DNA from: CAIRTT01 sp046075665
Lineage (GTDB): Bacteria > Armatimonadota > Armatimonadia > Armatimonadales > Armatimonadaceae
Reading direction: 5' to 3'
Assembly (NCBI GenBank): GCA_046075665.1
Contig: JBJTQN010000024.1
Location: 1-21,427, forward strand
Length of the DNA: 21,427 nt
How positions within the stretch are numbered: the first letter of the stretch is position 1; the number at the start of each line of letters is the position of its first letter. This document shows, one piece after another, positions 20,933 to 21,427 of the stretch. A model generated the notes under the pieces. The model made no database searches. It was not told the origin of the DNA and saw nothing but the letters and a program-made list of their open reading frames with translations. A program made the position numbers and the translations under genes.

Positions 20933-21427
20933 TGCACAGACCGAACCTTGTCGTTGCGAAACACCGATTTTTAGGTGACACGATGGTTACTCTGCCACTC
21001 GTCCAACATGTCGCCGGAGTGGCCAGAGAGACTGGCTCTCCCTTGCCGATGCTCCTCACTGGCAGTGGGCCGGCAGTGTTACTTCAAAACCATCCAGACA
21101 TCGGGCGACTTTTTACTATCTCACGGGATGCGAGCAAACGGACGAATGCCGCAAGCCGTCTTCTTTGGAAGGAATATCTTGCACTAGCAACTGAACTCAG
21201 GGCTACGATTTCACCAGGTGCGTGTTACCTAGCTGACCGCTCTTTTCGATCTGCCATTTTTGCGCGTCTAACCGGTGCAAGTGTGATCGTAGGATTTCCG
21301 ACCGAAGGTCGCGGCTTCTTACTACACCAGCGCATTCCTTATAGTCAAACTGCGACTGAAGTTGATACCATTCTCGCTTTGGCCGGTACGGATCAGGTAA
21401 CCTCAGGGCAGACTCCGCGGTTGTACC
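20932..21427 (+). CDS. Second GT9 heptosyltransferase-like protein, cut by the window end
   Basis: An open frame starts at the ATG at 20932, sharing one base with the stop of the first GT9 gene, and stays open for 165 codons to the window edge. It begins MHRPNLVVAKHRFLGDTMVTLPLVQHVAG. The RFLGD...TLPLV pattern is the N-terminal motif of GT9. Further on come LLQNHPDIGRLFTISRD, CYLADRSFRSAIFARLTGASVIVGFPTEGRGFLLHQRIPY, which matches the WaaF-like stretch R-x-G-F-x-x-E-G-R-G. Only the N-terminal (acceptor-binding) half is visible. Together with the gene before it, it makes a heptosyltransferase pair acting in sequence on the same glycan; this is inferred from coupling. Confidence 0.85.
   Translation, partial: MHRPNLVVAKHRFLGDTMVTLPLVQHVAGVARETGSPLPMLLTGSGPAVLLQNHPDIGRLFTISRDASKRTNAASRLLWKEYLALATELRATISPGACYLADRSFRSAIFARLTGASVIVGFPTEGRGFLLHQRIPYSQTATEVDTILALAGTDQVTSGQTPRLY

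Overview
The window looks like a piece of the chromosome of a diderm (outer-membrane) bacterium, most likely Armatimonadota or a close relative. The best clue is the pseudopilin at 17353-18012: its N-terminus (G/F cleavage, TLIELLVVIAII helix, then LFPVFATARESAR and LSNMRQIGLA) is typical of the large DUF1559-like pilin families of Armatimonadota and Planctomycetota. Two glycosyltransferase-9 (heptosyltransferase-like) genes and a LolD/MacB-type ABC system point to an LPS-type envelope. The futalosine menaquinone genes fit too. This placement is an inference from protein features, not from a marker-gene tree. Base composition is roughly balanced and looks even. I see no insertion sequence, phage gene, CRISPR array, tRNA or rRNA.

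Layout. (1) 1-1705, + strand: end of an upstream gene (possibly UbiX-like), then the menaquinone genes mqnP (UbiA-type prenyltransferase) and mqnA, overlapping. (2) 1854-2125, +: a 65-residue one-helix membrane protein and a rho-independent terminator. (3) 9648-2221, - strand: one tight operon, ftsK/spoIIIE, an amidohydrolase-3 enzyme, a dus gene, an ABC permease, its ATPase, and a membrane protein of unknown function. Most junctions overlap or nearly overlap. A good promoter (TTGACC-18-TATAAT) precedes ftsK. (4) 9715-13516, +: pgl, a DUF721/DciA-like protein with a C-terminal zinc ribbon, comEC without its nuclease-like domain, and a separate metallo-beta-lactamase protein that corresponds to that missing domain. 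(5) 13924-13532, -: a CheY-like receiver, divergent from (6) 14065-17019, +: hrcA, grpE and a multi-pass MOP-superfamily (MurJ/ANKH-like) membrane protein. (7) 19852-17096, -: ilvE, an isoaspartyl peptidase/L-asparaginase, a pseudopilin and an 84-residue orphan, all within 0-2 nt of each other or overlapping. (8) 19931-21427, +: two GT9 genes overlapping by one base, the second cut by the window end.

Most genes are housekeeping. No gene-free stretch exceeds 300 bases; the longest gaps (1706-1853, 2126-2220, 12473-12601, 13925-14064) are described by their regulatory elements. The points most worth checking are the evenly spaced GTCAAT/ATTGAC array covering both promoters between the receiver gene and hrcA, the comEC gene split into two proteins, the zinc-ribbon DciA-like protein, the -10 boxes placed 6-7 nt from start codons between ilvE and the first GT9 gene (possible leaderless transcripts), and the pseudopilin with its orphan partner inside an amino-acid operon. 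I did not find a clearly new multi-gene system.
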